The position numbers were made by a program, and so were the translations under genes. Source: Ganoderma boninense (lineage: Eukaryota > Basidiomycota > Agaricomycetes > Polyporales > Polyporaceae). Taken from it: 64,000 nucleotides of DNA. The DNA is taken from positions 992,001 through 1,056,000 of the forward strand of contig CM035311.1 of assembly GCA_002900995.3 (NCBI GenBank), in the 5' to 3' direction. Shown here piece after piece: positions 12,084-23,745 of the stretch (position 1 is the first letter of the stretch; each line of letters starts with the position of its first letter). The notes beneath the pieces were generated by a model. The model was not told the origin of the DNA and searched no databases. It saw nothing but the letters and a program-made list of their open reading frames with translations.

Positions 12084-15000
12084 TTAGAGATCCGGGTTGA
12101 GATCCAGGTCGAGGTCGAAGAACGGCTGTTGCTGGGGCGGCCGGAAGTCTGGCCGGTACGGGTTCGCGCCGGGGTGCGCCGGGTGCTCGACCGTCGGCGA
12201 CACGGGTGGGGGTGCTGCGTGAGGCGTGAGGCGTGAGGGGCAGGGCGGAATATGTGGATCAGATCAGATGGGACGAGGGACGAGACAGAGAACGAGAGGG
12301 GCGGGTGCGCGTTAGCGCCGCAGGACAAAGCCGTTGGCCAAAAAATGCACAAAGCGGACAGGGACGCGGCGGCGAAGGGCGGGTGGAAGGGAGGGGAAGG
12401 GGAAGGGGGGGTGTGGTCGGATCGCGAAGCGGGAAAGGGAAAGGAAAGTGGGGCGCGACCGCCGGACGCGGGCGCGAAGGTGAATACAGTACGAATATGG
12501 GAACGGGGACTGACTGAGGGCGATGACGATATGGGTATGGGATGGGATGGGATGGGACGGAATGCGCGCAAGGCAGTGCGCTTGCCCGAACACGAACAAA
12601 GGACAAGGGCGGGGGGACACTCACGTTTTACCGAGTGGGTCTCGCCCAGGATGCCGAGCGGAGCTTCGTCGTTCATGTGGCCCTTGCGCATCTTCTCCTC
12701 GTTCGGGAACGGGGGGAAGAACAGCGGCGGCGGGGGCTGGCCGGGTGCCAAGTCGGGCATGTTCGGCGGGGCGGAGGTAAAGGCTGAGAGGCTCTGGGCG
12801 TACGCGAGGAGCTCCGGATACGGGATTGAGGCTGTTGCCAGCGGGATTCGATCCGGGAAGGCGGGGAGGCGGGGGGGGGACGTGACCAAGGAACGGCGGG
12901 TAAGCGTGAGTTAGCGGAGTAAGAGATGACGCAGGAGAAGACGGAAGAAGAAGAAAGACGAAAAAAGGCTGAGGAGAGGCCGCCGGGAGAAGGCGGGAAG
13001 GACTTGGGGCTTGAACAGACGCGCCCAGTCTCACTTGGCCGACGCGCAATGTGGACGAGAGGCTTCTGCGCGTTCCCGTGGTTCTCTCGCAGACAATTGC
13101 CGAGGCTCCTCGAGAACCGTGAGACGCCGGAAGGAAGAGAAGGCTCTCGTAAGAGGATCAACGTATCCCGAATGCGAGGGACGAGGTACAGAGTCGGGGC
13201 CGGAGCGCGCGGATGTATTGTAAAAGTAGAGTCATGAGCCGAAGCGGAGGTAGAGCTTAGGGGCGCGTGCTACATACATACGTGGCTCCGACAGCGCGCA
13301 GGCAGTACGGTAGCACGCGGTGCACAACGCCATATTCGTCGAACCACAGCCGTCTGGTACGAAGGCGCGCCGGCCCAGCGCGGCCGCCACGATCCGCCCT
13401 CTGATTCCAGAGACAGCGAAGGTCGCTCCGGCATCCTTAATTGTGAGGGCGGTATCGGACGCTGTCAGCCACACACGGTGCCATGCGCCATAGGCCTCCA
13501 TCCGTGCGAGACGATACCCGCATGTTCCTTCAAGCGAGCGCGTAGACCATGTCGGCGGCCTTCCGACGAATATCGCCGACGCGTGTCTAGCGGCTCGGGT
13601 GCTCTGGAGCAGGAGGGGGGGGCAGAAAAAAACAGAAAGGGACCAGGAAGCGCGACGGTCGTGCTAGGCAACTCGTGCATACGAACCTCCGATAGCCGAG
13701 GCGACGACCAGATATCCAAATTCCTTCGCCCCTTGCCTACACACTCGCGTCCGGTCTGACTCCGCCGGTCTCAGACGAACGGTGTGGAATGGGTACGGGA
13801 CGGCGTCGTATCCCCATGCCCATCACAGAGAAACTCGCGCAACGTCCAAGCCCAGGGGCTGTCCGCCAAATGGAACATAAAGCCGCACTTGCCTGGTTGC
13901 GGGGAATTTCCGTGTTTGGAAATTGCGTACCCAGACATGTTCAGTATCATCATCATCATTCTGCCCTAGTTCTGCCCTGCAGCAGGCGGAGGGCCGTTAT
14001 GCCCAGGACGCGAATAATGCATGCCAAATGATGCCGCAGTCAGCTGGCATGCGGTGCATAATAACATACATTCGAAGCGGAGGAGGCATTCCAGACTCGC
14101 AGGGCATCTCGTAAACCACTCCGAGGAAGGCACGGTGCGCTAGCTTAAGCACTCAGGGCCCTCAGAGCAGTCATGGGTGCTCCAGCTATTGGCTCCGGAT
14201 GAGAAAAAATAGATATCCAGTGACCATAGCAGGAACATAACCTTTGTGCACCGACCCAAGTGCGTTTTCCAGACAGGAATTGGGGTGGTCTCCTTCGGAT
14301 TATTCCGTAGACTCAGCGTGGGCGCACAAGACGTTACGGATTTCAGTGAACCTACTGAGACGTCACGCAAGGCTTAATTGACATTGTCCACGTCCTTGTC
14401 AAGAGACAAATGAACAATTTGGCCGTCACAATGGGCGGCTCCAAGTGAGCTGCGTTGACACACTTGGATCGGACATCCATCCGTTCAAAACCCATGGTAC
14501 CTCAGAATGTGGAAGGATTCTGTGTCACCAATAGCGGATGGCATCACGAATACGTGTGATAAACGCCAGGAAGCAGCCTCCAGGTGTACGAGATGGATGT
14601 ATGCGAGGGACTAGCAGGGACAAGGACGTCCCACGTCTTTGAACCCCGATCGACAGGACGGGCCACTTACCGGCTTTGGCTTCGTCTATAGCCTTCATCC
14701 TCTCTTCGCCCTCCCTAACAATAGAGTCGAGCTCCCGCCTTCCCTCATCCAGCGCACGCACGATCTCGCGCCAGTGGCGGTCGAGGTCGAGAACCTCGTC
14801 CTTCAGTTGCTCGATCCGGCGCTGCTTGACCTGATGCGCGCGCGCAACGTGCACGGCGGTTGCAAGCTGAGCATCTACTGCGAGAAGCTCGACCACCGAA
14901 GGGGCTGGTGGAGGCCGTGATTGAGGTGGCCCGAGGGACTGGAAGACAGTGTGGGAGAGGGTCTGCAGGCGGGCGAGAGGGTCGAGGAGGATCTCGGTCA

Positions 15001-15148
15001 TGGACGCCGGGGGTTGCGGCGGTATGTCGGGCGTGACAAAGTGAGCATAGGATTGCGAGAATCCAGGCTGGGAAGACTGGGAAGGATATGTGGATTGGGA
15101 GCCTGGGAGTGGCTGCGAGGAAGGGCCCGCGAAAGTCGAGAATGACAT
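12084..15148 (-). CDS. MED4: Mediator complex subunit 4 (MED4)
   Basis: MED4 belongs to the Mediator middle module that bridges activators and RNA polymerase II in the nucleus. Three exons read on the minus strand: 15148-14671, 12831-12625 and 12214-12084. They total 816 nt (271 residues) and close in frame. Exon 1 carries the Ser/Gln-rich N-terminus, MTEILLDPLARLQTLS and the coiled coil (HQVKQRRIEQLKDEVLDLDRH). Exons 1 and 2 join through a split Ala codon to give EAKAASIPYPELLAYAQSLS, which lines up with human [23 protein letters not shown] without missing residues. Then follow the proline-rich segment and EEKMRKGHMNDEAPLGILGE, matching the family's C-terminal block. Donors are GTAAGT (14670-14669) and GTGAGT (12624-12623); acceptors are CAACAG and ACGCAG. 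The intron sizes, 1839 and 410 nt, are exceptional here. Identity is confident; the single giant intron is deduced from frame and splice consensus. Confidence 0.88.
12832..14670 (-). other. Giant first intron of MED4
   Basis: 1839 bases between a consensus donor and a consensus acceptor with matching phase. It holds several open frames of up to 89 codons on either strand, none resembling a known protein. I found no terminal inverted repeats or target-site duplication that would mark a single inserted element, and no RNA gene. Confidence 0.65.
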
Positions 15149-16649
15149 AATCTGAAGCGGTGCGAAGGGCGAGAAAGTTCGAGTATAGGCTTAGGCAGAG
15201 CGTGTGTGAGGACTGAGAGAGCCCAGAAGGACGGAAAGTTGGGTCTTGGTCGAGGACAAGGACAAGGACGAGCGACTGAGCCTGACCTCAGCTGCGAACG
15301 CCAGCTTTCTCCCACCACACTCAATCTAATCTTATCTCTCTGCCGTAAGGGCGTCTATCTCGGCCACCCAACCTCGGCCGGTTCGGCCATCCCGTGAAGC
15401 TCGCTGCTGAACCCGTACTCGTCCTTGTCTCCCGTTTACGGCTCACCTCCTCCACGCCGTCCCTCTCACCGAGCAACGCTTGCTTGGAATGTATGTGGCG
15501 ACACGGAATCCCGTACATGGTCTACATCAGACTTCAGTGCACTTCCATCCATGTTGGCAGCATATATGCGTCCCCGGCCTTCCAGGCTGCGAGGCAGTTC
15601 ACAGATTTCCCAGCCATGTAAGCCAATCCTCATTCTGAAACCTCTGGGAACCCCTATTACCTTCAATGCGATGTTCCGCCCTCTCAGACCGTGTACTCGG
15701 CGCAACATCTGAGAGTGAGTCGTGCGACTGCCAGCTTCCCCATACTGGCGCTGACGATGGATGGGTCTTCCTAGCACCTACTCTGGGCCCACCCCCGATC
15801 GCTGTTCCCCGCGTTTCGATCAGCACTCAGCCGATATGGTCTAGTATACAATAATCCCATGAACACCGCGAGCTTAAAGTCTCCTAACTTAAGTTCGTCG
15901 GATCCGGAACTTTGCACGTATGTCATCTTCACCTCCCCCAGACTCTCTCTTCCCGGTTCAAACTCCATCTAGATTCACTTTCACATCCGTAGACTTTTCA
16001 GTCCAAGACATGTATCTTAACCCCTCCGAGCGCCCAATTCGCCACGCATGGAACTTATCCGGCCACGGCTGTCATCGTCTTCCCCGGTCTCGCGTAAACG
16101 AGCACCTATCGCTCGCTAGGTGGCACTCCGCCGTAAATCTGGCGCCGTTTCATCATCGACAGTTTTCCATGAACGGCGACTCGCGCACTGACCATGTGTT
16201 TCTAAAATGCGCCGTTCACTATCCCTTGACTTGGCGCCCTCAAAATTTACCAATCGCCCCCGGCCGACTTTTGACAAAATTTTTGTGTCAACGAGCTCTT
16301 CGAGATTCGGCCTTCAGGGGTGTGTTAGTAGCATACACTTACGCGACCGTGGTATGCACGAGGAATACCTCAATGGAATCTTCCCAGGCAGCAGACCCTG
16401 GCATGGGACAATTGCCTGAGAATGTGCTCTGCCGAAGCCGAAGTAGCTCAGTAACCAGCTTCGCGGCCCGTTGTCAAGGACGGCTATTGTGGAGAACGTC
16501 TATGACTATCCAGATGTTCTCGATGTTCTCCTCAACGATCAAACCTTACTATGTGCCGGCGGGTACGGAGCCCAGAAGAGGCAGCTAGGGAAATCGGTAT
16601 TCGTTCTCGCGGTCTCCCCTATTTGGATCACAACTACTGACGATGCTAG
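15149..16649. other. Intergenic region, no confident gene
   Basis: About 1.5 kb between MED4 and the serine carboxypeptidase, which are transcribed divergently. It contains one 222-codon plus-strand frame (15920-16588) that matches no family I know and has an unremarkable composition, so I do not call it a gene. Near 15250-15275 there is a short GGACAA tandem. Confidence 0.4.
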
Positions 16650-16656
16650 TATAAAA
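16650..16656 (+). promoter_or_regulatory. TATA box of the serine carboxypeptidase gene
   Basis: TATAAAA lies 78 bases upstream of the ATG at 16734, a plausible spacing for a fungal core promoter with a short 5' leader. Confidence 0.5.
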
Positions 16657-16733
16657 TCGATGCCCTTCGACATCCATTGGCCCAGGTGATCCACCCACAC
16701 TGCCCACTACACACCCTCCTACCCCACTGCAAC

Positions 16734-19700
16734 ATGCTGGGGCCCTCGTTCGCAGCCTTGGTCGTGCTCGTCGCGTCCTTCGTCGCCGCGCAGCTCCCCC
16801 CGACACCTAGCAGCTGGCCACAGGATTACCCCGGCAAGCCCTCTGGCGACTTCAGCCCCGACTGGCAGAGCTGTACGCCATATCTCTCCGTTTCCGCTTG
16901 CAGGCAGATTGCACCCACTTACACGCATGCACGTTGCCGCGTTCCCAGACTTCCAGGTAACGGACGCGTTGCCGAACGTAACCTGGACGCTGCCCCGCAG
17001 CTTCGCCGGGAACATTCCCGTAAACCGCGAGGGCCATGCCAACAACACGCTGTTCTTCTGGGGATTCGAGCACGAGAACGGCTCCCTCACCGCCGCCGCC
17101 GGCGAGCGTTCTGACGTGCCGTGGGCGATCTGGCTGAACGGAGGGTACGCCATGGGACGCCCCTTCGTGGATGCCGACATCGCCTTCCTGACGCGTTTCT
17201 GGTATTTTTAGGCCCGGATCGTCGAGCATGCTTGGGCAGGCGTACGAGGTACGATTGAGTTCTGCTTTGAAATGGAAAATGCTGCCCGGCGCGACGATTT
17301 TGACACTGACGTCGCGTGCCTCTCCCCCGACAGAATGGCCCGGTGCACCTGAACCCTGACGGCCTCCCGGTCGAGAACCAGTTCAGCTGGGACAAGCAGG
17401 CGGACTACATCTGGATTGACCAGCCTGTGTAAGTGGCGTTATGCCGCCCGGTGTGCGCTCGCCGAGCCGGTGCTGATAATACACGCCCCATACACAGCGG
17501 AGTGGGCTGGGCCACCGCAGACTCGGACGGATTTGGTGCGTGTGGTTCTTCTTCTCCGAGGCACGTCGAGGCGCTCACGGTGCGCTTCGCATTGGACAGT
17601 CCACGACGAAGATGAAGTGGGGCGAGACTTTGTGAGTTTTCCTTTCCCCCGCTCCGCGTACTGCCGCCCGCACGGACTGAGACTGAACGTGTGTGCGATC
17701 GGGGCGCAGATGGGCTTCCTCGAGAACTTCGTCAAGGTCTTCCCAAGCCTCGCTACGCGGCCCCTGTATCTCACCGGGGAGAGCTATGCCGGGACCTACA
17801 TCGTGAGCTGTCCCTCGCTGTCTGCGCGCTGACGTCGGAGCCGGTCGCTGACGGGACCTCGGACCGCCCAGCCCTATATCATGAAGGCGTACTTCGGTTT
17901 GGATAGCCCTCCGGTGAACATTGTCAAGTTCGCCATTGGAGATGGTACGGTTGGAGCGGGTCTCACGTTCGAATACGTCCCTACGGTCAGTAGATCCTTC
18001 CCCGCCTGCCCACTCGTCTCTCTCCTTTTCTGGGTACAATGGTGGACCGGGCAATTGACACGCCCTGCTGCGCAGCTCACGACGATCGAGACATACCCCC
18101 AACTCATCGGCTACGACACGGCCGTCTTCGACTATTTCCGCGAACAGTGCGTTCTCACCCTCCCCGCGCCTCGCGTTCTTCGTCGCTGACAGCGCGCTAT
18201 TGCGATTGCACCCCGCAGGCAGCACCTGTGTGGGTACGACCTGAACCTGACGTACCCGCAGGACGGGCACTTCCCCACGCTCCAGATCGTGAACCCCACG
18301 GACCCCAACTCGCCGTACATTCTGAATGAGGTCGACGCGGCAAAGCGCCAGTTCTTCAAGAAGACGCTCTCGCGGTTCGCCAGCCAAGCTGAGGAGCTCC
18401 AGCTCGCGAAGCGTGCGGACGACAAGGCGGTGGCGAAGCGCGATCTGAGCCTCCGCGCGAACGGGACGATCGACTCGTGGTACGGGTGCTTCATCTACGA
18501 CGAGCTCATCGACTACGCGCTCAACTACTCGGCGCCATGGAGTGCGTGCCTCTTTTGTTGCTTTTCCGCCCATTTGCCGTACCAGTGCGGATGTGAATGC
18601 GAGTGTGCTGACTGCTGCTGCGGTTGCTTTGCGCAGGCATTACCGGCGGATTTGACGTACGTCCATGCCTACTGTGGGGGCGGCGTGACATGAGCTTGAC
18701 CGGCAGATCGGCTTTGCTTTTTGCTCTATAGGTCTACCAGGTCCAGGACGCCCTCAACCCCGAGTCGCCCATTGACGGACGGTCGTTCTACAATGGTACG
18801 CATAGATGGTTTTGTTCAGTTTGCGAGTACGTGCTCATTCTTGTGTTCTCAAAGACCCACGTATGGTCGCCGCGCTTCACGCGCCGACGAGCAAGTCATG
18901 GACACCGTCCATTGTGTATCCGTTCTTGGGCGACCCGGTGAACGGCATTGATCCGAGTAAGCATCGGTCTTCCAGACAGCTCTGCTGACGTCCCGTGCTA
19001 ACACTGATGGTTCTAGGTGTCGAGTGAGTACACAACGTCTGCTAACGGGCCGCCGTGTCCCTTAACTCAACCCTGTCGTTGCTAGGCCCATGGCGTTTTT
19101 GACGGAGCTTGCCACCAATGCCTCGGAGAAGAACGTAGCCGTCATGCTCTACTCCGGCAACGACGACTCGCTGGTCGCCCATCGCGGCACAGAAGGTGTG
19201 TAAACGGTTCACCGAGCGGACGTCGGATGTCGATGCTGACCTGTTGCGCCTCCCTCTAGTCGTGATTCAAGTGAGTCGAAAATATATTTGACAGTGACGG
19301 CCAGCTACTAACACCAGACAGAACACCACCTTCGGTGGCATCCAAGGCTTCTCGCGCCGCCCGTCCACCCCTTGGATCGATGACGCCGGTCTCGTAGGCG
19401 GCGTCGTTCACCAGGAGCGCAACTGGACGTACCTCCTGGTCGAGGGCGCAGGCCATCTCATCCCCTACCAAAACCCATCCCGAGTACGTCTACACCACCC
19501 TTCTCGTCGTCCTTAACCGCTGACCGACATACACTCTCATCGCAGGCATTCACCGTCCTCCGCGAGTACATCCTCGGGCACAACACGACCGGGCTGCTCG
19601 TCTCCGGGCCAGGGGGCGACATCTCCGTGGCAGGGGGCGAGCTCGCGGCGCTCGCGGTGGACGCGATCCAGGGCCAGACGGGGATCGCGGTCGGCTCGAT

Positions 19701-19914
19701 CTTCACGACGTCGACGTTCAACTACCCGGCCGCGACGATCGCCGCGTGGGACGCGTTCATCGCGACCGCGACCGTCGCGACGGTGCTCCCCCAGATCACC
19801 GGGCTCGTCCAGAACGCGCAGAGCAGCGGGGCGCTGGCGGCGGCGGGCAGCGTGGCCGTCGCGGTCGTGGCGTGCGCCGCGGCGTTCGCGGTGTCTTTAT
19901 TCGCGTCGGTCTGA
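16734..19914 (+). CDS. Secreted serine carboxypeptidase (family S10), possibly GPI-anchored
   Basis: Removes C-terminal residues from peptides in the secretory route or outside the cell. The ATG at 16734 starts a signal peptide (MLGPSFAALVVLVASFVAAQ). Substrate-binding motif NGGPGSSSM is rebuilt across the intron near 17144-17212. The nucleophile motif GESYAGTY is near 17780. The Asp region reads MLYSGNDDSLVAHRGTE (about 19146) and the His region GAGHLIPYQNP (about 19449), so a full Ser-Asp-His triad is present. N-glycosylation sequons (NVTW, NNTL, NGSL, NTT) are frequent. After the catalytic domain comes a tail of roughly 100 residues ending in a strongly hydrophobic stretch (SVAVAVVACAAAFAVSLFASV), which suggests a GPI-anchor signal or a membrane anchor. 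At least ten short introns interrupt the gene; their exact borders are approximate. The family assignment is firm; the anchoring is inferred. Confidence 0.92.
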
Positions 19915-21304
19915 TCCCCTTGTGCTTCGACTTCGACTTCGGCCAGTCTCGTCCTTCTCCAAGCTTCGATTTGTCGCGTTCTGGTTTTCCGCGGTCCTGC
20001 TCTCCAACCCCCCCCCCTCCCCACTCACTCATGATCGACATGACGACGCCTAGAGGTTTCCGCTCGGTGTTTGCTTTCGAGCGGGGATACGCTCATGCTC
20101 ATGCTCTCGCGCTCCGGAATCTGGATTGCTCACGCCTCCAATGCTGGACATGACAGGTCACGACACGTATCTATGTCAGTATGTATCACGCCATCATCAT
20201 GGTTCTCTGGATTCCCGTAACTGTATCACGTACTCCTGTTATCGGTGGAAGTTGTACAATGTTAATACACGGCAAGCACGACTTTTGCATTGAACTTGAA
20301 AACATGGTGTGGGACTCTGGTGTTTTCTCAAGCAGAAGAAATTTTTTCTGCCTATTTGAAGTTCCCTGACATACTTGACTTTGAGAGCAGCCAGAGAACG
20401 GCGTGCTGCCACCCAAGAGATTCGCAAGTCCGCGTCAGTAAGATTGACTACAGCTGATCTTACTTTCATCGTTATAGTCGAGCAGTAGAAGGTCTTTCTA
20501 AGCGCTTCTGGGTTGTATACAGTGGCATTTATTGCAGCGACTACAAGCTATCAGACTAGGGTTAGGGTTAGGCGAATGAACCGACAATAAAAAATGGCCT
20601 GCCCAGCCCGAGGGCCGAAGCAGGACAGGGAAATATTGAGACGGTGCATGAGCCGAAGCCCATACAAACCGCAGGGTCTCCCTGGGGACAGGGTCGCCGT
20701 GCTATGAGAAGCCCCCACGGCCCACGAACCTATGTCCATGAAGGGGCTCGTGCCATCAAGGTAAGTATGAGTTGCTACGGTGTCCGCGCGGGGGTTTTAT
20801 ACTGGGGTCGGGCGCACGGACCAGGTGGCTACAGGGCGGGGTGGCGCTAGCTGGCGGCACCGGCGACGCTGTCGGCACCGGCGACGCTGTCGGCATAGGT
20901 CGGCATGTGTCGGCACACGCGTGGTGAAGAGGCGGAGCGCTGAGCCACAGTACTTTGACAACAACTCGCGGCGGTTGAATATCTCTCCCATTAACCATCT
21001 CGAGACTCGAACGTCGAGCCCGTGCTGGTATTCAGCATAATTCTGCAGCCTCCCGGACGAGTGTCTACTAACGGGTCCGACGGCCTGGAGACCTCTTGGT
21101 TCGGTTTGTAGGATCACACGCCCCACTGCGGAGAACCAGTTCGGATCTGGGTTTATGCTCCTATTCCAAGTTGGGCACAGCCTCGACGTTCCCCGCATTG
21201 CGCAACCAGCGATCGTCGCTTCCTGCCCTACTCTCATAGCTGCGCTCTATATGAACCCGAGCTGACGTCGCCCCAGCTCAATCCCATCCCCGACCTCTAC
21301 CTCC
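19915..21304. other. Intergenic region with short repeats
   Basis: 1.39 kb without a credible gene. It contains an interstitial telomere-like tract (20557-20572) and a direct repeat of an 18-mer, GGCACCGGCGACGCTGTC, within about 20855-20900. Confidence 0.5.
20557..20572 (+). repeat. Interstitial telomere-like repeat (TTAGGG)~2.7
   Basis: TAGGGTTAGGGTTAGG is 16 bases of perfect TTAGGG register inside non-coding sequence. TTAGGG is the usual telomere unit of filamentous fungi. The tract is short enough to arise by chance or break repair. Confidence 0.6.
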
Positions 21305-22247
21305 ATGCTCTCCTTCTCTTCCCCCATCACAGCCGTCCCATTCTTCGGCGCGAAGCCTCGCCCAGTCCACCCCAAACGCCGCATGATGCTCATTCGCTCT
21401 GCTTCGGAGATCCAACCTCGGTTGTGGTTGTCGGGGCTATACACTGCTGTAGACGAAGAACAGCTCATGCGAATAGGCGTCACCCATATTGTTTCCATCC
21501 TCGAGCAACGTCCCAAGTACCCTGCTGCTCTCAAGAAAGTCAAGACGCTGCATATACCCCTCCAGGACGTTGACACCGCCGACCTCCTTCAACATTTCGA
21601 TGCCACCACTGCCTTCATAAAGTCCGCTCTAGAGGACAAACGTAATACTGTTTTGGTACGTACAACTGCCACCGACCAGTTGTCTCAATTGTCCATGCCG
21701 CACCCCTTCAACGAGGCCGCGCGCAGGCAAAGTCTAATATCCCTACAGCCTGACGATTACTGACCTCATCCATCCACAGGTCCACTGCGCGATGGGCATA
21801 TCCCGCTCCGCGACCGTCGTTTCCGCCTACCTCATCGCGACAGCTGCCATGCAGCCGCACGAGGCGATCGAGTTCGTCCAGTCCAAGCGCGAGATCGTCT
21901 GCCCCAACCTCGGCTTCCGCCGCCAGCTCGACGCGTACGCCTCCCGCCTCCGCGGGTCGAAGAAGCTGCGCAAGCCCGTGGCCCCGCCGGTGCGCGCGAC
22001 GGCGTCCTACAAAACGGGCTGGCGGTGGCTCCTCCCGCCCGAGCCCGAGCGGTTCTGCCCGCGCCCTCCGCCCTCTCGTCCCTCTCCTCGCCCGCCTCCT
22101 TCTCCGCGCCCTCTTCTCTCTCCTCACCCGGCACTATCTCTTACCTCTCATCGCCCCCATCGCTCCATGTCTTCTCATCCGTCTCCCCCACCCTCCTCTC
22201 CTTCCGCGGTGGTGCGTCCGCGTGCGCGGACAAGCTCGATGGGCTGA
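21305..22247 (+). CDS. Dual-specificity protein phosphatase
   Basis: Removes phosphate from Ser/Thr and Tyr residues; the substrate is unknown, with MAP kinases typical for the family. Two exons, 21305-21655 and 21780-22247, total 819 nt (272 residues). The 124-nt intron runs from GTACGT to CCACAG in phase 0. Exon 1 holds the DSP fold start (IQPRLWLSGLYTAVDEEQL, then GVTHIVSILEQRPKYP) and the general-acid loop IPLQDVDTADL. Exon 2 opens with the P-loop VHCAMGISRSATV, a complete HCxxGxxRS signature, followed by AYLIATAAMQPHEAIEFVQ and the NLGFRRQLDAY helix common to DUSPs. The last ~70 residues are Pro/Ser/Arg-rich and could be partly non-coding if a further intron exists. No MAPK-docking domain is visible. 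Confidence 0.92.
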
Positions 22248-23017
22248 GCCCGGCCCCCCCGTCTAGACCCTTGCCCCGCGCCTTCCGCTAGCCAAGGATA
22301 TCTGGATAGAAGACTGCGCGATACCCGTGGGCTCCCCACGCCCGAAAAGAGGCCGCCGCGCCTGTGGACGGCGCCCCATGTGGCCTCATCTCGGGTCCAG
22401 TGGGCGAGTATCGCGCTTCGTGGTTTACGTAGTGAGTGCCTCGTGTTGGCGTATGATTGGGCTTGCTGGGAGGTGTACGAGATCGATACCCATCGTCGCT
22501 GTTCTTTTTGGGTTGTCTGGCTTTGGATGGAAGGATTTTGGCTTTTGGGCTTCTCGCATGCAATGTTGGCTGGCTTCACGGGATTTGGATTTATCATTAT
22601 TAGAGGTTTATGAGATTCGTGCGTCCCACACTGATCTTGCCTCGCGCGAGTTTGTTGCATGAAAGAAGACTGAAATGAGGGTCGCCGCAAGGCTCCCCTG
22701 GGTCTGTGGATGTGGATACCCGACGAGCTTCGAGTTCGCAAACTCCGGCTTTCAGCATTGGTGCGCGCTTTTTATATCGCTCTGTCTGTGCATCCTCTCT
22801 GCTCACCACTGCCGTTGCTTAAACTTAGGAACCAACTGCGTGTCCGTCCTGTCGCCGCGCGTCCTTTCGCGGTTCCCTTGTTACCTCGGGGATGCCACCT
22901 CGAGCGCTATAGAGTCCCCCCATCCTCGATGCTGTACGATTGCATCCCGTCCGAGCCGATATCGCGACTCGTGGGTGAATAAATCGAACGGATTTTCAAC
23001 TTTGAGGTAGAGCATGC
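22248..23017. other. Intergenic region upstream of the transposon cluster
   Basis: 770 bases, pyrimidine-rich near the phosphatase end. No gene or repeat recognised until the palindrome begins at 23018. Confidence 0.5.
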
Positions 23018-23732
23018 GGGAGCCCCGCCATGCCAAGGGTCACGACTAAATTGGTCCCCCAGACCAAATTTGGTCGAGGCGATCAAATAAACCCTAGCCC
23101 TACCGCACCCTAATACGGAAGGAGTCCGCCACCAAACATGAGCGCTTAAAGGGCGCAATGGCTCGCGACGGGGCTCGAGGGCAGATGCACCGGGTTTCCA
23201 GGCTTCTGGAGGCCGCACTGCGAGTGGAAAGGATAGTTTTATAGTATACAAATATATTTGCTAACTATCAGAGAGCGGGAGGCGAAGTTCAAGGCACAAA
23301 AACGCAGCAAAGTGTACAAAAATGCAATAAAAACTGAACTTGAGGGAGCAGGGAATAAGTACAACCCGAAGGCGCATACATCGCGTAAAAGGCGAGATTT
23401 ACCCGTTTCAAACAAGCCTAAAACGACGAAAACCGGTGGGGAACTTCGGGAGGAATTGTAATGGCAAGCTGAGAGTTGACATTCGGAGTAGTATAAGGAG
23501 TTATACAGGGAGACGCGGCGGCGCGCGCGCCGCCGCGAGACCCGGAGAATAAGGCGGCTAGGAAACACGATTTCTGGCCCATTTTTCACGATTTTTGAGG
23601 CCAGATTGGAGGAGTCGGAAGGACAGGAAGGCGGCAGGAGGAGGGAGAGCGCGCCGAAGGCGCGCTGGCCACCCTTGGCACCTTTTGGGCCGCTTCGCGG
23701 CCGGGCCCCACCCTTGGAATGACTAATTTGCC
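23018..23732 (+). mobile_element. Non-autonomous DNA transposon, copy 1 (left arm of the palindrome)
   Basis: A 715-bp element running from GGGAGCCCCGCC to CTAATTTGCC. It is flanked on both sides by the identical 8-mer GAGCATGC (23010-23017 and 23733-23740), read as a target-site duplication. Eleven bases in from each end lies the inverted motif CAT(G/T)CCAAGGGT, a weak terminal inverted repeat. The longest frames inside are under 120 codons and match nothing known, so no transposase is encoded. An 8-bp duplication fits hAT, KDZ/Zisupton or related superfamilies; I cannot assign one. Confidence 0.8.
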
Positions 23733-23745
23733 GAGCATGCCGGGC

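Noticed and set aside
12531..12560. GGGAT tandem in MED4 intron 2
   Set aside because: Only about four units, ordinary microsatellite length.
15920..16588. 222-codon frame upstream of the carboxypeptidase
   Set aside because: No recognisable motif, mixed composition and no splice or homology support; probably chance.
20780..21240. Frames around the 18-mer direct repeat
   Set aside because: Short repeat-derived Arg/His-rich text without a domain.
23239..23589. Arg-rich ~115-codon frames present in both arms of the palindrome
   Set aside because: Identical because the arms are copies. No start context, no domain, and the N-terminus changes with the single indel, so not a transposase.
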